60,022 nucleotides of DNA from Faecalibacterium sp. CAG:74 (GCA_000437595.1 FR899849.1:7017-67038), one strand, 5' to 3'; numbered from the stretch's first letter, positions 40,943-50,574 are shown. Translations and numbers: made by a program. The notes: generated from the letters alone by a model not told the origin.

Positions 40943-42466
40943 ATGAAGTATGTTCTTGGTATTGACCTTGGCACGTCCGGCACGAAAACGGTGCTGTTCG
41001 ACCAGTATGGCACGGCGGTCTGCTCCGCGCTGGTGGAATATCCGCTGTATCAGCCGCACAATGGCTGGGCAGAGCAGAAGCCGGAGGACTGGTATCATGC
41101 GGCGGTGGACACCATCCGCAGCGTGCTGACGAAGTCCGGTGTGGATAAGAAGGACGTCGTTTCGATGGGCATCAGCGGTCAGATGCACGGTCTGGTCATG
41201 CTGGATGAAGCAGGGAACGTCCTGCGCCCGTCTATTATCTGGTGCGACCAGCGCACGGCGGCGGAGTGCGACCAGATTCACGAAATTGTCGGCCGCGATC
41301 AGCTGATTTCCATTACGGCAAACCCCGCGCTGACTGGCTTCACGCTGTCAAAGCTGCTGTGGGTGCGTAATCACGAGCCGGAAGTGTACGCCAAGTGCCG
41401 TCACATTCTCCTGCCGAAGGACTATGTGCGCTATATGCTGACCGGCGATTTCGCGACTGAAGTCAGCGACGCATCCGGGATGCAGATGCTCGATGTGCCG
41501 AACCGCTGCTGGTCGGAAAAGCTGCTGAACATGCTGAACATCGACCCGTCGCTGCTGGCGAAGGTGTATGAATCCTGCGAAGTGACGGGCCACATCTCCA
41601 AGGCGGCAGCGGAGTTGACCGGGTTGAGCGAAGACACGCTGGTCGTCGGCGGCGCGGGCGACAACGCGGCGGCAGCTGTCGGCACGGGTGTTGTCGAGGA
41701 CGGGCGCGCGTTCACCACCATCGGCACGTCCGGCGTTGTGTTTGCCCACACGGACAAGCTCGCCATCGACCCCAAGGGGCGCGTGCACACGTTCTGTTGC
41801 GCTGTGCCGGGCGCATGGCACGTCATGGGCGTGACGCAGGCGGCGGGTCTGTCGCTGAAGTGGTTCCGCGACAACTTCTGCATGGCGGAGAAGGAAGCCG
41901 CCGCGCTCATGGGCGAAGACCCCTACAACCTGATGAACAAGCAGGCGGCGCAATCCCCCATCGGCGCGAACAAGCTGCTGTATGCCCCCTACCTGATGGG
42001 CGAACGCACCCCGCACCTTGACGCGGACTGCCGCGGCATGTTCTTCGGCTTGAGCGCGATGCACACGCGCCGTGATCTGCTCCGCGCGGTCATGGAGGGC
42101 GTCACCTACTCTTTGAAGGACTGCCTGAATGTGCTGGCGGAAATGGGCGTTGCGCCCGAAACGATGCTGGCTTGCGGCGGCGGCGGCAAGAGTCCGCTGT
42201 GGCGGCAGATGCTGGCGGACGTGTTCCAGATGCCGGTTGCGACGACGGTGAACACGGAAGGTCCGGCGCTGGGCGTGGCAATTCTGGCGGGCGTCGGTGC
42301 GGGGCTGTACGCGAGCGTGCCGGAAGCGTGCCGGGCGATGATTCATGTGAATCCGGCGCAGAACCCGATTGCGGAGAACGTGCCGCAGTATGAGAAGGTG
42401 TATGCGCTGTATACGAAGCTGTATCAGGCGAATAAGGGGCTGTATAAGGAATTGGCGAAGCTGTAA
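40943..42466 (+). CDS. xylB: Xylulokinase
   Basis: The 507-residue FGGY-family kinase phosphorylates D-xylulose with ATP, feeding the pentose phosphate pathway. Seen are the N-terminal phosphate loop YVLGIDLGTSGTKTVLFD, substrate residues in GISGQMHGLVMLD, the catalytic Asp in VGGAGDNAAAAVGTG and the C-terminal LACGGGGKSPLWRQMLADV. Length and motifs fit XylB. GGAGG lies 9 bases before the ATG at 40943. It neighbours a sugar symporter and, 4 kb on, an alpha-xylosidase, which supports a pentose role. Confidence 0.9.
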   Translation: MKYVLGIDLGTSGTKTVLFDQYGTAVCSALVEYPLYQPHNGWAEQKPEDWYHAAVDTIRSVLTKSGVDKKDVVSMGISGQMHGLVMLDEAGNVLRPSIIWCDQRTAAECDQIHEIVGRDQLISITANPALTGFTLSKLLWVRNHEPEVYAKCRHILLPKDYVRYMLTGDFATEVSDASGMQMLDVPNRCWSEKLLNMLNIDPSLLAKVYESCEVTGHISKAAAELTGLSEDTLVVGGAGDNAAAAVGTGVVEDGRAFTTIGTSGVVFAHTDKLAIDPKGRVHTFCCAVPGAWHVMGVTQAAGLSLKWFRDNFCMAEKEAAALMGEDPYNLMNKQAAQSPIGANKLLYAPYLMGERTPHLDADCRGMFFGLSAMHTRRDLLRAVMEGVTYSLKDCLNVLAEMGVAPETMLACGGGGKSPLWRQMLADVFQMPVATTVNTEGPALGVAILAGVGAGLYASVPEACRAMIHVNPAQNPIAENVPQYEKVYALYTKLYQANKGLYKELAKL

Positions 42467-42469
42467 GGG

Positions 42470-42950
42470 CTGATTGCTTCGGGACGCCAAAGCGCAGCAC
42501 GCGGAAGGAGTATGGCAGCGAAACCAACTCAATCGCGCGAAGGGGTCAAGGGGCAATTGCCCCTTGCGGAGTCCAGAGGCGGCGCCTCTGGTGGGGCTTG
42601 GGGCAACGCCCCAACTGTTGCACCGGTAAGCCAATTATGCTAAACGCGCTCAATCCTGCCGCCTTGGTCGCAGGCAGCGCAGCGTCCCTGCGCAGTAACT
42701 TTGCGCGTCCGCAGACGCGCCCCCAAGCTGCTTTCCCCACAACTTGCACATTGTCGCGTCAGATCGACGCGACCAACCAGCATCGGGAACGATTCGTTTC
42801 TCGGTGCTGGTCTTTTTCGTTGCAGGGAGATTTCGCCTCTGCGGAGGCGACCAGAGGGCTTTGCGGTCGCCCTCTGGACTGCTTCGCAGCGCACACTCCC
42901 ATAATTGATTTTGTTTGTTGCATGGAGAACCGCGTCTATGGGCATAATTC
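42470..42950. repeat. Dispersed composite repeat, long copy
   Basis: The block CAGCACGCGGAAGGAGTATG ... CAACTCAATCGCGCGAAGGG (42498-42545), CCAGAGGC/GCCTCTGG, GTCGCGTC..GACGCGAC (about 42753) and CGCCTCTGCGGAGGCGAC (about 42834) are arranged in the same order as at 14.4 kb. No gene is seen in this 570-base gap. Confidence 0.85.
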
Positions 42951-42972
42951 AGGCGCGCAAAATCCCCCCATT

Positions 42973-43010
42973 CAAAAAGCCGCCGCGTTTTGCCCGCAGC
43001 GGCTTTCGTT
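42973..43010 (-). terminator. Intrinsic terminator of the sugar symporter gene
   Basis: AAAGCCGC pairs with GCGGCTTT; on the minus strand it runs into TTTTTGAATG. Confidence 0.75.
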
Positions 43011-43038
43011 ATCCACAGAACTTCCACCTTTTGTTCAC

Positions 43039-44373
43039 TTACTCCACATCCATGTCCTCGAATGCTTCCAGCCCCTTCTTTGCCTCCGCCTTCGCGTCGC
43101 CGTGGCGGACGAAGCACATCGTGACAAAGCTCAGGGCGGAGAAAATTGCAGCATAAGGGAAAAGCACGCGGTAGTCGATGGCGCGCATCAAAGAACCCGC
43201 GGCAATCGGCGTGACGACCTGCGCAACCATCGAAAACGTGTAGTAGTAGCCTGTGAAGCGCCCGATGTCGCTGCCGCGGCACATTTCCACTACCATCGGC
43301 AGAGAGTTGACGTTAATCGCCGCCCACGCCAGACCGACCAGGGCGAAAACGACGTACATCACCGGGGTGATAACGCTCGACGTGCAGGTAAGGACGAAGC
43401 CGAGCAGGAAACAGAGCGTCAGCAGGGCAACGCCAAGCTGAATCGTCCGCTTGCGCCCGATTTTCGCCGCCAAAGCGCCAATCGGGATGTAGGAGCAAAT
43501 CGCACCCGCCGTCGCGACGAGCAGGCACGTTGATGCGCCGCCCAAGCCCTCGCCCATCACCTGCTCAATGTACTTCGTAAACCACGTCGTCACGCCGTTG
43601 TAGGCGATAAACCAGAGCGAAATGGACGCCAGCAGGAAGGTCAATGACCGCTTGACCTCCTTCGGCAGCACTTCGTTGCCCGATTCATCCTTCGCGGCGA
43701 GGTTCCAATCCGGGTGCTGCTTCTCCAGCGCGCGGTTCTCTTCTGACAGCCTCTTTTCCTTCACCGTCAGCGCCAGCACAAGCACCGATACTGCCATAAT
43801 CAGCGATACGATGATAAACAGCGGCTGATAATCCACATGTCCCGCCACCTTGCGCGACGCGGGGTACAGTACTGCCGCCAGCGCCAGATACAGAATGCCG
43901 CCGACCGCGCCCATCAGGTTAATGACGGCGTTGCCGCGGCTGCGCAGGGGCTTCGGGGTCACGTCCGGCATCAGCGCCACTGCCGGGGAGCGGTACACGC
44001 CCATCGCAACAAGCAGCAGCGCCAGCACCGCGATGAACAGCCCCAAAATCAGCGGCGAGGGCGACGCGGCATAGGCGTTGTCCAGCACAGGCAGCAGGTT
44101 CATCAGTATGACCGCCGCCGCTGTGCCGCCGATGATGTAGGGCATCCGGCGGCCAATGCGCGTGTTCGTCTTATCCGACAGAGCGCCGAAGAGCGGCAGC
44201 AGGAACAGCGCCAGCACATTATCCGCCGCCATGACCGCGCCCGCAATCGTCTCGTTCAGGTGGAAAGTATCCGTCAGAATCAGCGTCATCACGCTGTCAT
44301 ACATCTGCCAGAAAATGCAGATGGACAAGAACGCCAGACCGACCAGCATGGTACGCTTGGTGTTGAGCTTCAC
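43039..44373 (-). CDS. MFS / GPH-type sugar symporter
   Basis: The 444-residue protein has twelve membrane helices; RTMLVGLAFLSICIFWQMYDSVM and ALFLLPLFGALSDKTNTRIGRRMPYI (the major-facilitator loop 2-3 motif D-K-x-x-x-R-x-G-R-R) mark the group of proton/sugar symporters seen in Clostridia. A GTG at 44373 is preferred (MKLNTKRTML), with AAGGGG upstream; a GTG at 44421 is the alternative. It probably imports oligosaccharides or xylosides for the flanking enzymes, which is inference from context. Promoter at 44412-44440. Confidence 0.8.
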   Translation of the reverse strand: MKLNTKRTMLVGLAFLSICIFWQMYDSVMTLILTDTFHLNETIAGAVMAADNVLALFLLPLFGALSDKTNTRIGRRMPYIIGGTAAAVILMNLLPVLDNAYAASPSPLILGLFIAVLALLLVAMGVYRSPAVALMPDVTPKPLRSRGNAVINLMGAVGGILYLALAAVLYPASRKVAGHVDYQPLFIIVSLIMAVSVLVLALTVKEKRLSEENRALEKQHPDWNLAAKDESGNEVLPKEVKRSLTFLLASISLWFIAYNGVTTWFTKYIEQVMGEGLGGASTCLLVATAGAICSYIPIGALAAKIGRKRTIQLGVALLTLCFLLGFVLTCTSSVITPVMYVVFALVGLAWAAINVNSLPMVVEMCRGSDIGRFTGYYYTFSMVAQVVTPIAAGSLMRAIDYRVLFPYAAIFSALSFVTMCFVRHGDAKAEAKKGLEAFEDMDVE

Positions 44374-44411
44374 GGCAAATTTCGCCCCTTTTTTATTGAA
44401 TAATCCGTTCC

Positions 44412-44440
44412 AGTCTACCACGTTTTGCGCCGAATGTCCA
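44412..44440 (-). promoter_or_regulatory. Promoter of the sugar symporter gene
   Basis: On the minus strand TGGACA (44435-44440), 17-base spacer, TAGACT (44412-44417). Its position favours the GTG start at 44373 over that at 44421. Confidence 0.6.
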
Positions 44441-44499
44441 TGCGTTCACACAGATTTCGTTTTCCCTTTGCGGATTTCTTACGCTTGCGCATTTTTTCC

Positions 44500-44528
44500 T
44501 TTACGAAACCGATTTTCCGTTGTATAAT
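44500..44528 (+). promoter_or_regulatory. Promoter of pncA-pncB
   Basis: TTTACG (44500-44505), 17-base spacer, TATAAT (44523-44528). Confidence 0.75.
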
Positions 44529-44565
44529 AAGAAATGGTACTCGATAAAGAGGAGGCGAACGGAGC

Positions 44566-45108
44566 ATGGAGACGGGCAAACGATGCCTGATTGTCGTGGA
44601 CTACCAGAAGGACTTTGTGGACGGTTCTCTCGGCTTTGAGAAGGCAGTCACGCTTGACCACGGGATTGCTGAGAAAATCCGCCTGTATCACAGCCGCGGC
44701 GACGACGTGATGTTCACGCTGGATACGCACAATGACGACTACCCGACCACGCAGGAGGGGAAAAATCTCCCCGTGCCGCACTGCATCGCCGGAACGCCTG
44801 GACACCGCCTGTTCGGGGAAACAGCGGCGTGCCGCCAAAAGCAGGACATGGTGTTCTTCAAGCCGTCTTTCGGCTCGCTGGAGCTGACCCGCTACCTGCA
44901 CACGCACCCGTATCAGGAAATCGAGCTGGTCGGCGTGGTAACGAACATCTGCGTGATTTCAAACGCCGTGCTGTGCAAGGCAGCGCTGCCGGAAGCGCGC
45001 GTGTCCGTAGATGCGTCGCTGTGCGCGTCCAATGACGAGGCGCTGCACGAAAAGGCGCTCGACGTGATGCGCGGACTGCAAATCAATGTGACAAATTTCG
45101 ACAAATAA
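44566..45108 (+). CDS. pncA: Nicotinamidase (isochorismatase family)
   Basis: The 180-residue enzyme turns nicotinamide into nicotinate and ammonia in NAD salvage. The Asp-Lys-Cys catalytic triad is visible: Asp 12 in LIVVDYQKDFV, Lys in FFKPSFGS and Cys in VVTNICVISNA. Metal-binding Asp and His are in TLDTHNDDYP and VPHC. GGAGG lies before the ATG. The next gene (pncB) uses its product and starts 23 bases after the stop, so the two salvage steps form an operon. Confidence 0.9.
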   Translation: METGKRCLIVVDYQKDFVDGSLGFEKAVTLDHGIAEKIRLYHSRGDDVMFTLDTHNDDYPTTQEGKNLPVPHCIAGTPGHRLFGETAACRQKQDMVFFKPSFGSLELTRYLHTHPYQEIELVGVVTNICVISNAVLCKAALPEARVSVDASLCASNDEALHEKALDVMRGLQINVTNFDK

Positions 45109-45131
45109 GATAGAACAGGATGGGCAAAGCA

Positions 45132-46583
45132 ATGGCAAATCGACCGCAGGAAAACCCGACGATGCTCTGTGATTTCTACGAACTCACAATGGGCAATGGC
45201 TACTACCGCAACGGCTTCTACAAGCGCAATGTGTATTTTGACGTCTTCTTCCGCAACGTGCCCGACGGCGGCGGCTTCGCGATTGCCGCGGGGCTGGAGC
45301 AGATTGTCGAGTACATCCAGCAGCTGCATTTTTCCGATGATGATATTGCTTATCTTCGCAGCAAGGGAATCTTCGACGAGGGCTTCCTCAATTACCTCAA
45401 GAACTTCAAGTTCCACGGCGACATTTACGCCGTCCCGGAAGGCACGCCCGTGTTCCCCGGCGAACCGCTGCTGACCGTCCGTGCGCCCGCGATTGAGGCG
45501 CAGCTGATTGAGACGTATCTGCTGCTGGAGATTAACCACCAGTCGCTGATTGCAACGAAGGCGAACCGCATCGTCCGCGCGGCGCAGGGACGCGCTGTGC
45601 TGGAATTCGGCTCCCGTCGCGCACAGGGCGCGGATGGCGCGGTCATCGGCGCGCGCGCGGCGTACATCGGCGGCGTGGCAGGCACGGCGTGCACGCTGAC
45701 GGACGTGCTCTACGGTGTTCCGGCGGGCGGCACGATGGCGCACTCGTGGGTGCAGATGTTCCCGACGGAATACGACGCCTTCAAGACCTACTGCGAGCTG
45801 TACCCCGACAACGCGACGCTGCTGGTTGACACCTACAACACGCTCAAATCCGGCGTGCCGAACGCTATCCGCGCGTTCAAGGAGATTCTGCTGCCGCGCG
45901 GCATCACCAATTTCGCCATCCGTCTGGACTCCGGCGACATTTCGTATTTGTCCAAGAAGGCACGCAAGATGCTCGACGAGGCGGGTCTTCCGAACTGCAA
46001 GATTACCGCGTCGAACTCGCTGGACGAATACCTTATCCGTGACCTGATGATGCAGGGTGCGCAGGTGGACACCTTCGGCGTGGGCGAACGGCTGATTACG
46101 AGCAAATCGAACCCCGTTTTCGGCGGCGTGTACAAGCTGGCGGCGATTGAGGATGACGAAGGCAACATCATCCCGAAAATCAAGGTCAGCGAGAACACAG
46201 CAAAGATTACCAACCCGCACTTCAAGCGCCTGTACCGCCTCTACGACCGCGAAAGCGGCAAGGCGATTGCCGACGAGCTGACCCTGCGCGACGAGGTCAT
46301 TGACCCGACGAAGCCGCACGTCATCTTCGACCCGAACGCGACGTGGAAGACCAAGGAACTGACCGATTTCACCGTGCGCGAACTGCAGGTGCCGATTTTC
46401 CAGAACGGTGAACTCGTCTACGAGCTGCCCGAACTGAACGACATCAAGGCATACTGCCGCCAGCAGATTCACACGCTGTGGGACGAAGTGAAGCGCTTTG
46501 AGAACCCCCACACCTACTACGTTGACCTCTCCCAGAAGCTTTGGGACGTCAAGCGCGGACTGCTGGAAGCCGCAAAATGCTGA
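45132..46583 (+). CDS. pncB: Nicotinate phosphoribosyltransferase
   Basis: The 483-residue enzyme joins nicotinate and PRPP to nicotinate mononucleotide. Seen are MLCDFYELTMGNGY at the N-terminus, FGSRRAQGADGA, GTMAHSWVQMFPTEYDAF with the catalytic His region, and IRLDSGDISYLSKKAR. It belongs to the long Firmicutes form with a C-terminal extension (DEVKRFENPHTYYVDLS). The ATG at 45132 has AGGA 11 bases upstream; the in-frame ATG at 45120 would sit on the Shine-Dalgarno. It follows pncA at a short distance. Confidence 0.9.
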   Translation: MANRPQENPTMLCDFYELTMGNGYYRNGFYKRNVYFDVFFRNVPDGGGFAIAAGLEQIVEYIQQLHFSDDDIAYLRSKGIFDEGFLNYLKNFKFHGDIYAVPEGTPVFPGEPLLTVRAPAIEAQLIETYLLLEINHQSLIATKANRIVRAAQGRAVLEFGSRRAQGADGAVIGARAAYIGGVAGTACTLTDVLYGVPAGGTMAHSWVQMFPTEYDAFKTYCELYPDNATLLVDTYNTLKSGVPNAIRAFKEILLPRGITNFAIRLDSGDISYLSKKARKMLDEAGLPNCKITASNSLDEYLIRDLMMQGAQVDTFGVGERLITSKSNPVFGGVYKLAAIEDDEGNIIPKIKVSENTAKITNPHFKRLYRLYDRESGKAIADELTLRDEVIDPTKPHVIFDPNATWKTKELTDFTVRELQVPIFQNGELVYELPELNDIKAYCRQQIHTLWDEVKRFENPHTYYVDLSQKLWDVKRGLLEAAKC

Positions 46584-46619
46584 TTTTCCCCTTCGCATCG
46601 CGATAAGGAGGCGTTTTCC

Positions 46620-48695
46620 ATGCGCGTAGAGCAGCAGAATCACCGGCTCATCATCCACGATGGCAGAAGCGAATGCTGGATTGACCCTTGGGGCAAAGAC
46701 AGCCTGCGCGTGCGCATGAGCGCCGAGCCGGGCATGGACGACCACGACTGGGCGCTGACCGAACCGGTTGAAGCGACGGACGTCGTCATCCGCAGCGAAG
46801 TCATCGACACGACCGACCCGTGGTACAAGGGCGAGGAGTGGGCGAAGTACCACCAAACCGGCACGAAATGGACGCTGACGAACGGCAAAATCACCGCGAA
46901 AATCTCCACCGAGGGGTGGATTACGTTCCTGAACCAGCGCGGTGAGGTGCTGACGGCGGAATATTGGCGCAACCGCGACCGCATCAACCGCTACTGCGTC
47001 CCGCTGCGTGTTCCGGCGCGCGAATTGAAGCCCATCCCCGGCGGCACGGATTTCTCCCTCACCGCGCGCTTTGAGGCGTATGACGACGAGATGATTTTCG
47101 GCATGGGGCAGTATCAGGATCGCCATTTGAACAAGAAAGGCTCTGTGCTGGAGCTGGCGCACCGCAATTCGCAATCAAGCGTGCCGTTCTTCGTGTCCAG
47201 CCGCGGCTATGGCTTCCTGTGGAACAATCCGGCAATCGGTACGGCGGCGTTCGGCACGAATGTGACGGAGTGGTCGGCAAAATCCACCAAAAAGCTGGAT
47301 TATTTCATCACGGCGGGCGACACCCCGGCGGACATCGAAGCGAACTACACCGCCGCAACCGGGCGCACCCCTATGATGCCCGAATACGGCATGGGCTACT
47401 GGCAGTGCAAGCTGCGCTACCGGACGCAGGAGGAACTGCTGTCTGTCGCGCGCGAAATGAAGCGCCGCGGGCTGCCGCTGGACGCCATCGTCGTCGACTT
47501 CTTCCACTGGACGCGGCAAGGTGATTTCCGCTTTGAGCCGCGGGACTGGCCGAATCCGCAGGCGATGGTGGACGAATTGAAAGCAATGGGCGTGGAAACG
47601 GTCGTCTCCGTGTGGCCGACCATCGACGAAAAGAGCGTCAACTTCGGCGAAATGGCAGAGCGCGGCTTGCTGGTGACGGCTGACCGCGGCAACGCGATTG
47701 TCATGACGTGGATGGGCAATACATTCTTCTTCGACGCGACGAACCCGGAAGCGCAGGCATTCGTCTGGGAGCAGTGCAAGAAGAACTACTACCAGTATGG
47801 CATCCGCTGCTTCTGGCTGGACGAGTCCGAGCCGGAATACGGGCCGTATGACTTTGACAACTACCGCTATTACGCCGGCCCTGCCCTGCAATGCACAAAC
47901 ACCTACCCCGTCGGCTACGCAAAGTGCTTCTACGATGGATTGCGCGAGGCGGGCGAAACGGAGATTCTGTCGCTTGTGCGCTGCGCATGGGCGGGCAGCC
48001 AGAAATACGCCGTTCTCACTTGGTCGGGCGACATTTCCTCCACCTTCCGCGCGATGCGGGAGCAGCTGCAAGCGGGTCTGAGCATGGGCATGGCAGGCAT
48101 TCCGTGGTGGACGAGCGACATCGGCGGCTTCCTCGGCGGTCAGGTGGATGACCCGGCGTTCCGCGAACTGCTGGTGCGCTGGTTCCAGTGGGCGTGCTTC
48201 TGCCCAGTCTTCCGGATGCACGGTGAGCGCAGCCCGTGGTATGAGCGCGAGCAGGAGTACATCGGCGACGTGCGCCAGCTGACAAGCGGTCAGAGCAACG
48301 AAGTCTGGTCGTTCGGCGACGAGGTGTACGAGATTCTGCGGAAGTACCTGTTCGTGCGTGAGCGGATGCGCCCGTACATCCGCGAGGTGATGCGCGCCGC
48401 CCACGAGCACGGCGACCCAGTCATGCGTCCCCTGTTCTACGGCTTCCCGGCGGATAAAGCCGCTTGGTCTGTGGAGGATGAGTACCTCTTCGGCGCGGAT
48501 GTGCTGGTTGCCCCGGTGCTGGAAGCGGGCGCAAGGATGCGCGACGTGTATCTGCCCGCAGGGGCTGACTGGGTGGACGCCGCGACGGGCGCGGAATACG
48601 CCGGCGGACAGACCGTGCGCATGGACGCGCCGCTGGACACCATACCCGTGCTGATTCGCAAGGGCAGCGGGGTCAGGGTGTATTCGGACGACTGA
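46620..48695 (+). CDS. yicI: Alpha-xylosidase, glycoside hydrolase family 31
   Basis: The 691-residue cytosolic enzyme (no signal peptide) has the GH31 plan: N-terminal beta domain, barrel with the nucleophile Asp in CFWLDESEPEYG, the acid/base Asp in TWSGDISSTF, and a C-terminal beta domain. FHWTRQGDFRFEP and the W-L-D-E-S-E-P motif are those of YicI-like alpha-xylosidases that release xylose from isoprimeverose or similar. AAGGAGGCGTTTTCC precedes the ATG, 36 bases after pncB, so it may share the pnc transcript. Released xylose would need xylose isomerase (not seen here) before the xylulokinase. Confidence 0.9.
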   Translation: MRVEQQNHRLIIHDGRSECWIDPWGKDSLRVRMSAEPGMDDHDWALTEPVEATDVVIRSEVIDTTDPWYKGEEWAKYHQTGTKWTLTNGKITAKISTEGWITFLNQRGEVLTAEYWRNRDRINRYCVPLRVPARELKPIPGGTDFSLTARFEAYDDEMIFGMGQYQDRHLNKKGSVLELAHRNSQSSVPFFVSSRGYGFLWNNPAIGTAAFGTNVTEWSAKSTKKLDYFITAGDTPADIEANYTAATGRTPMMPEYGMGYWQCKLRYRTQEELLSVAREMKRRGLPLDAIVVDFFHWTRQGDFRFEPRDWPNPQAMVDELKAMGVETVVSVWPTIDEKSVNFGEMAERGLLVTADRGNAIVMTWMGNTFFFDATNPEAQAFVWEQCKKNYYQYGIRCFWLDESEPEYGPYDFDNYRYYAGPALQCTNTYPVGYAKCFYDGLREAGETEILSLVRCAWAGSQKYAVLTWSGDISSTFRAMREQLQAGLSMGMAGIPWWTSDIGGFLGGQVDDPAFRELLVRWFQWACFCPVFRMHGERSPWYEREQEYIGDVRQLTSGQSNEVWSFGDEVYEILRKYLFVRERMRPYIREVMRAAHEHGDPVMRPLFYGFPADKAAWSVEDEYLFGADVLVAPVLEAGARMRDVYLPAGADWVDAATGAEYAGGQTVRMDAPLDTIPVLIRKGSGVRVYSDD

Positions 48696-48709
48696 TATTG
48701 ATATATGAA

Positions 48710-48748
48710 GGCGGCGCATGTGCGAAGGAATGCACATGCGCCGCTATT
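48710..48748. terminator. Bidirectional hairpin terminator
   Basis: GCGGCGCATGTGC pairs with GCACATGCGCCGC around an 8-base loop, between the convergent alpha-xylosidase and methyltransferase genes; TATTTATT follows. Confidence 0.7.
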
Positions 48749-48759
48749 TATTGCAGAAG

Positions 48760-49983
48760 TCAATCTTTCCACCGATACACTCTCTTCCGCCCCGCCGCGT
48801 CCACCGTCGATACGGCGATGTCCCCGCACCCTTCCGGCAGGACGCAGAACCACGGCAGTTCCGGCTGTTTCCGGCTTCGGCGGAAGCGCTGCATCACTTG
48901 TAGGCCCTCCGGCGTGATTTTGCCCACACTCCAGCTTTCCAGCGTGTCCAGCTGCTGCTCGGTCTTCGGGAAGGACGGGTGCGCGGCGTGGAAGCCCGTC
49001 AGCAGCAGCATCCCGCCGTGGCCGTTGTACTCCCCTTCCAGCGGCGTTTCGTCCATCGTGCAGGGGCAGTCAATCGTCAGGTCGCTGCACTCCAAGCGGC
49101 TCGCTGTCGTCAAAATCGCCTCCGGGCTTTTGTCCACGCCGACAAAGCGGCAGCCCAGCGACTGCGCGGCTTCCATCGCCGTGCCGCTTCCGCAGCACAA
49201 ATCCGCCACCATGTCCCCTTCGCGCACGACGGGCAGCAGCAGCCGCTCCAGCAGCTTCAGCGGCTTCTGCGTCGGATAGCCCGTGCGCTCCGGGTCTTTC
49301 TGCTGCAAATGGCTGATGTCGCTCCACACGTCGCCCGGATATACCGGCGCATCATCGTAGTAGCGGTAGACCTTGCCGCCGGTGGTGATTTGGCTGTAAC
49401 TCCGCCCGTTCTCGTCCACGCAGCGGCGCATGTGGTTCTTGCGGTGCTCCGCGCGCGCCAGCGGAACGCGCCGCAAGTCGAAGTGGTAGTCCTTCGAGCG
49501 CGCGTAAAGCAGGATGGTATCGTGCTTGCGGCTGAAGTATTTCTTCGCGCGTCCGCCGCTCTCGTAGCTCCAGACGATTTCGTTCAGGAACATATCCTCC
49601 CCGAAAATCTCGTCGCACAGCAAGCGGGCATACGCGCTCGTCCGCCAGTCCAGATGCAGATACAGCACGCCCGTCGGTTTCAAGAGGGCTTTCGCGCACG
49701 CAATCAGCGAACGCAGCAGTTCCAGATATTCCTTCGTGTCGGCAAAGCGGTCGATATACGCCGGATATTCAGGCATCGGGCGACCCGTTTTCCAGCCGGA
49801 CGTGCCGAAGCGGCGGCGGCGCGTGAACGTCTCCCCCGTCATGAACGGCGGATCAATATACACCGCCTGCACCTGCCCCGCCAGCGCTGACAGCGCGGGC
49901 TGCTGCTGGTAAGCATCCCCGCACAGGAGCAGATTTTGCCCCGACCCGGTGATTTCCCGCGAGATTTCTACCGCCTCAAACAT
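48760..49983 (-). CDS. Site-specific DNA methyltransferase (beta-class, orphan)
   Basis: The 407-residue protein has motif IV YIDPPF near residue 43 and motif I DLCCGSGTAMEAA with the SAM site late in the protein (about 265), the motif order of beta-class N6-adenine (or N4-cytosine) DNA methyltransferases. Two further signatures are LHLDWRTSAYARLLCDEIFG and GYPTQKPLKLLERL. A 100-residue C-terminal extension follows. No restriction endonuclease is nearby, so it is an orphan. GGAGG lies 7 bases before the ATG, which overlaps the end of the Cys-cluster gene by eight bases, so the two are coupled. Confidence 0.85.
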   Translation of the reverse strand: MFEAVEISREITGSGQNLLLCGDAYQQQPALSALAGQVQAVYIDPPFMTGETFTRRRRFGTSGWKTGRPMPEYPAYIDRFADTKEYLELLRSLIACAKALLKPTGVLYLHLDWRTSAYARLLCDEIFGEDMFLNEIVWSYESGGRAKKYFSRKHDTILLYARSKDYHFDLRRVPLARAEHRKNHMRRCVDENGRSYSQITTGGKVYRYYDDAPVYPGDVWSDISHLQQKDPERTGYPTQKPLKLLERLLLPVVREGDMVADLCCGSGTAMEAAQSLGCRFVGVDKSPEAILTTASRLECSDLTIDCPCTMDETPLEGEYNGHGGMLLLTGFHAAHPSFPKTEQQLDTLESWSVGKITPEGLQVMQRFRRSRKQPELPWFCVLPEGCGDIAVSTVDAAGRKRVYRWKD

Positions 49984-50485
49984 GTTCTTTCCTCCCGCGA
50001 TACTGCGCCCGAAGCGCCTTTAATTCGTCCTGCATGTCCGTCAAACGCCGCAAATGCGACGCCTGTTGATTGTCCTGCGCAAGCAGATTCGCCGCCTGAC
50101 GCACTGCCGCGACAAAATCCTGCGAAAGGGCGCTTTTCCCCTGCCGTGCCAGCGGGCAAACCGCTTGCGCCGCCGCATCCGTCGCGATTTTCACGCCATC
50201 GGGGCGCAGGAGCATCACCAGCGGAAACATTCGGCACGCCAGCGGACGATTCGCGCGGTTGCAGCGCCCCTCGCAGACGAGAATCGTCCCGTGCGGCGAA
50301 TCCACGAGCGTAAAGCCTTCTTCGCCGCGATACATTTCCGCCTCGCCCGGAAACAGCAGCATCCCCGTCTCCTCGCCGGGATGCGTTTGGCAGCACGCGC
50401 CGCCGCATACCAGCCCACAGTCCGTTTGCAGCGGGGTAATCTCTTCCAGCAGCTTTCGCGCCGCCACGAGCGATTCGGGAAGCAT
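49976..50485 (-). CDS. Cys-cluster protein (YkgJ/CxxCxxCC family-like)
   Basis: The 169-residue protein has cysteines spaced DCGLVCGGACC near residue 23-32 and again VCEGRCNRANRPLACRMFPL, the pattern of the putative zinc- or iron-chelating YkgJ family. The C-terminal third is helical. Its chemistry is unknown. GGAGG lies 8 bases before the ATG. It is the first gene of a pair with the DNA methyltransferase (8-base overlap). Confidence 0.75.
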   Translation of the reverse strand: MLPESLVAARKLLEEITPLQTDCGLVCGGACCQTHPGEETGMLLFPGEAEMYRGEEGFTLVDSPHGTILVCEGRCNRANRPLACRMFPLVMLLRPDGVKIATDAAAQAVCPLARQGKSALSQDFVAAVRQAANLLAQDNQQASHLRRLTDMQDELKALRAQYRGRKEHV

Positions 50486-50574
50486 TCTCTCATCCTCCTG
50501 ATGATTCTTGTTCTTATTTTACAACATTCTGCCCATTCTGCATAGCCCCTTGCAAACTTTTATCCCCCAAAAAG

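Noticed and set aside
44913..47174. A 753-codon open frame on the minus strand opposite pncB
   Set aside because: pncA, pncB and the alpha-xylosidase are unmistakable on the plus strand; the antisense frame has shadow composition and no ribosome binding site.
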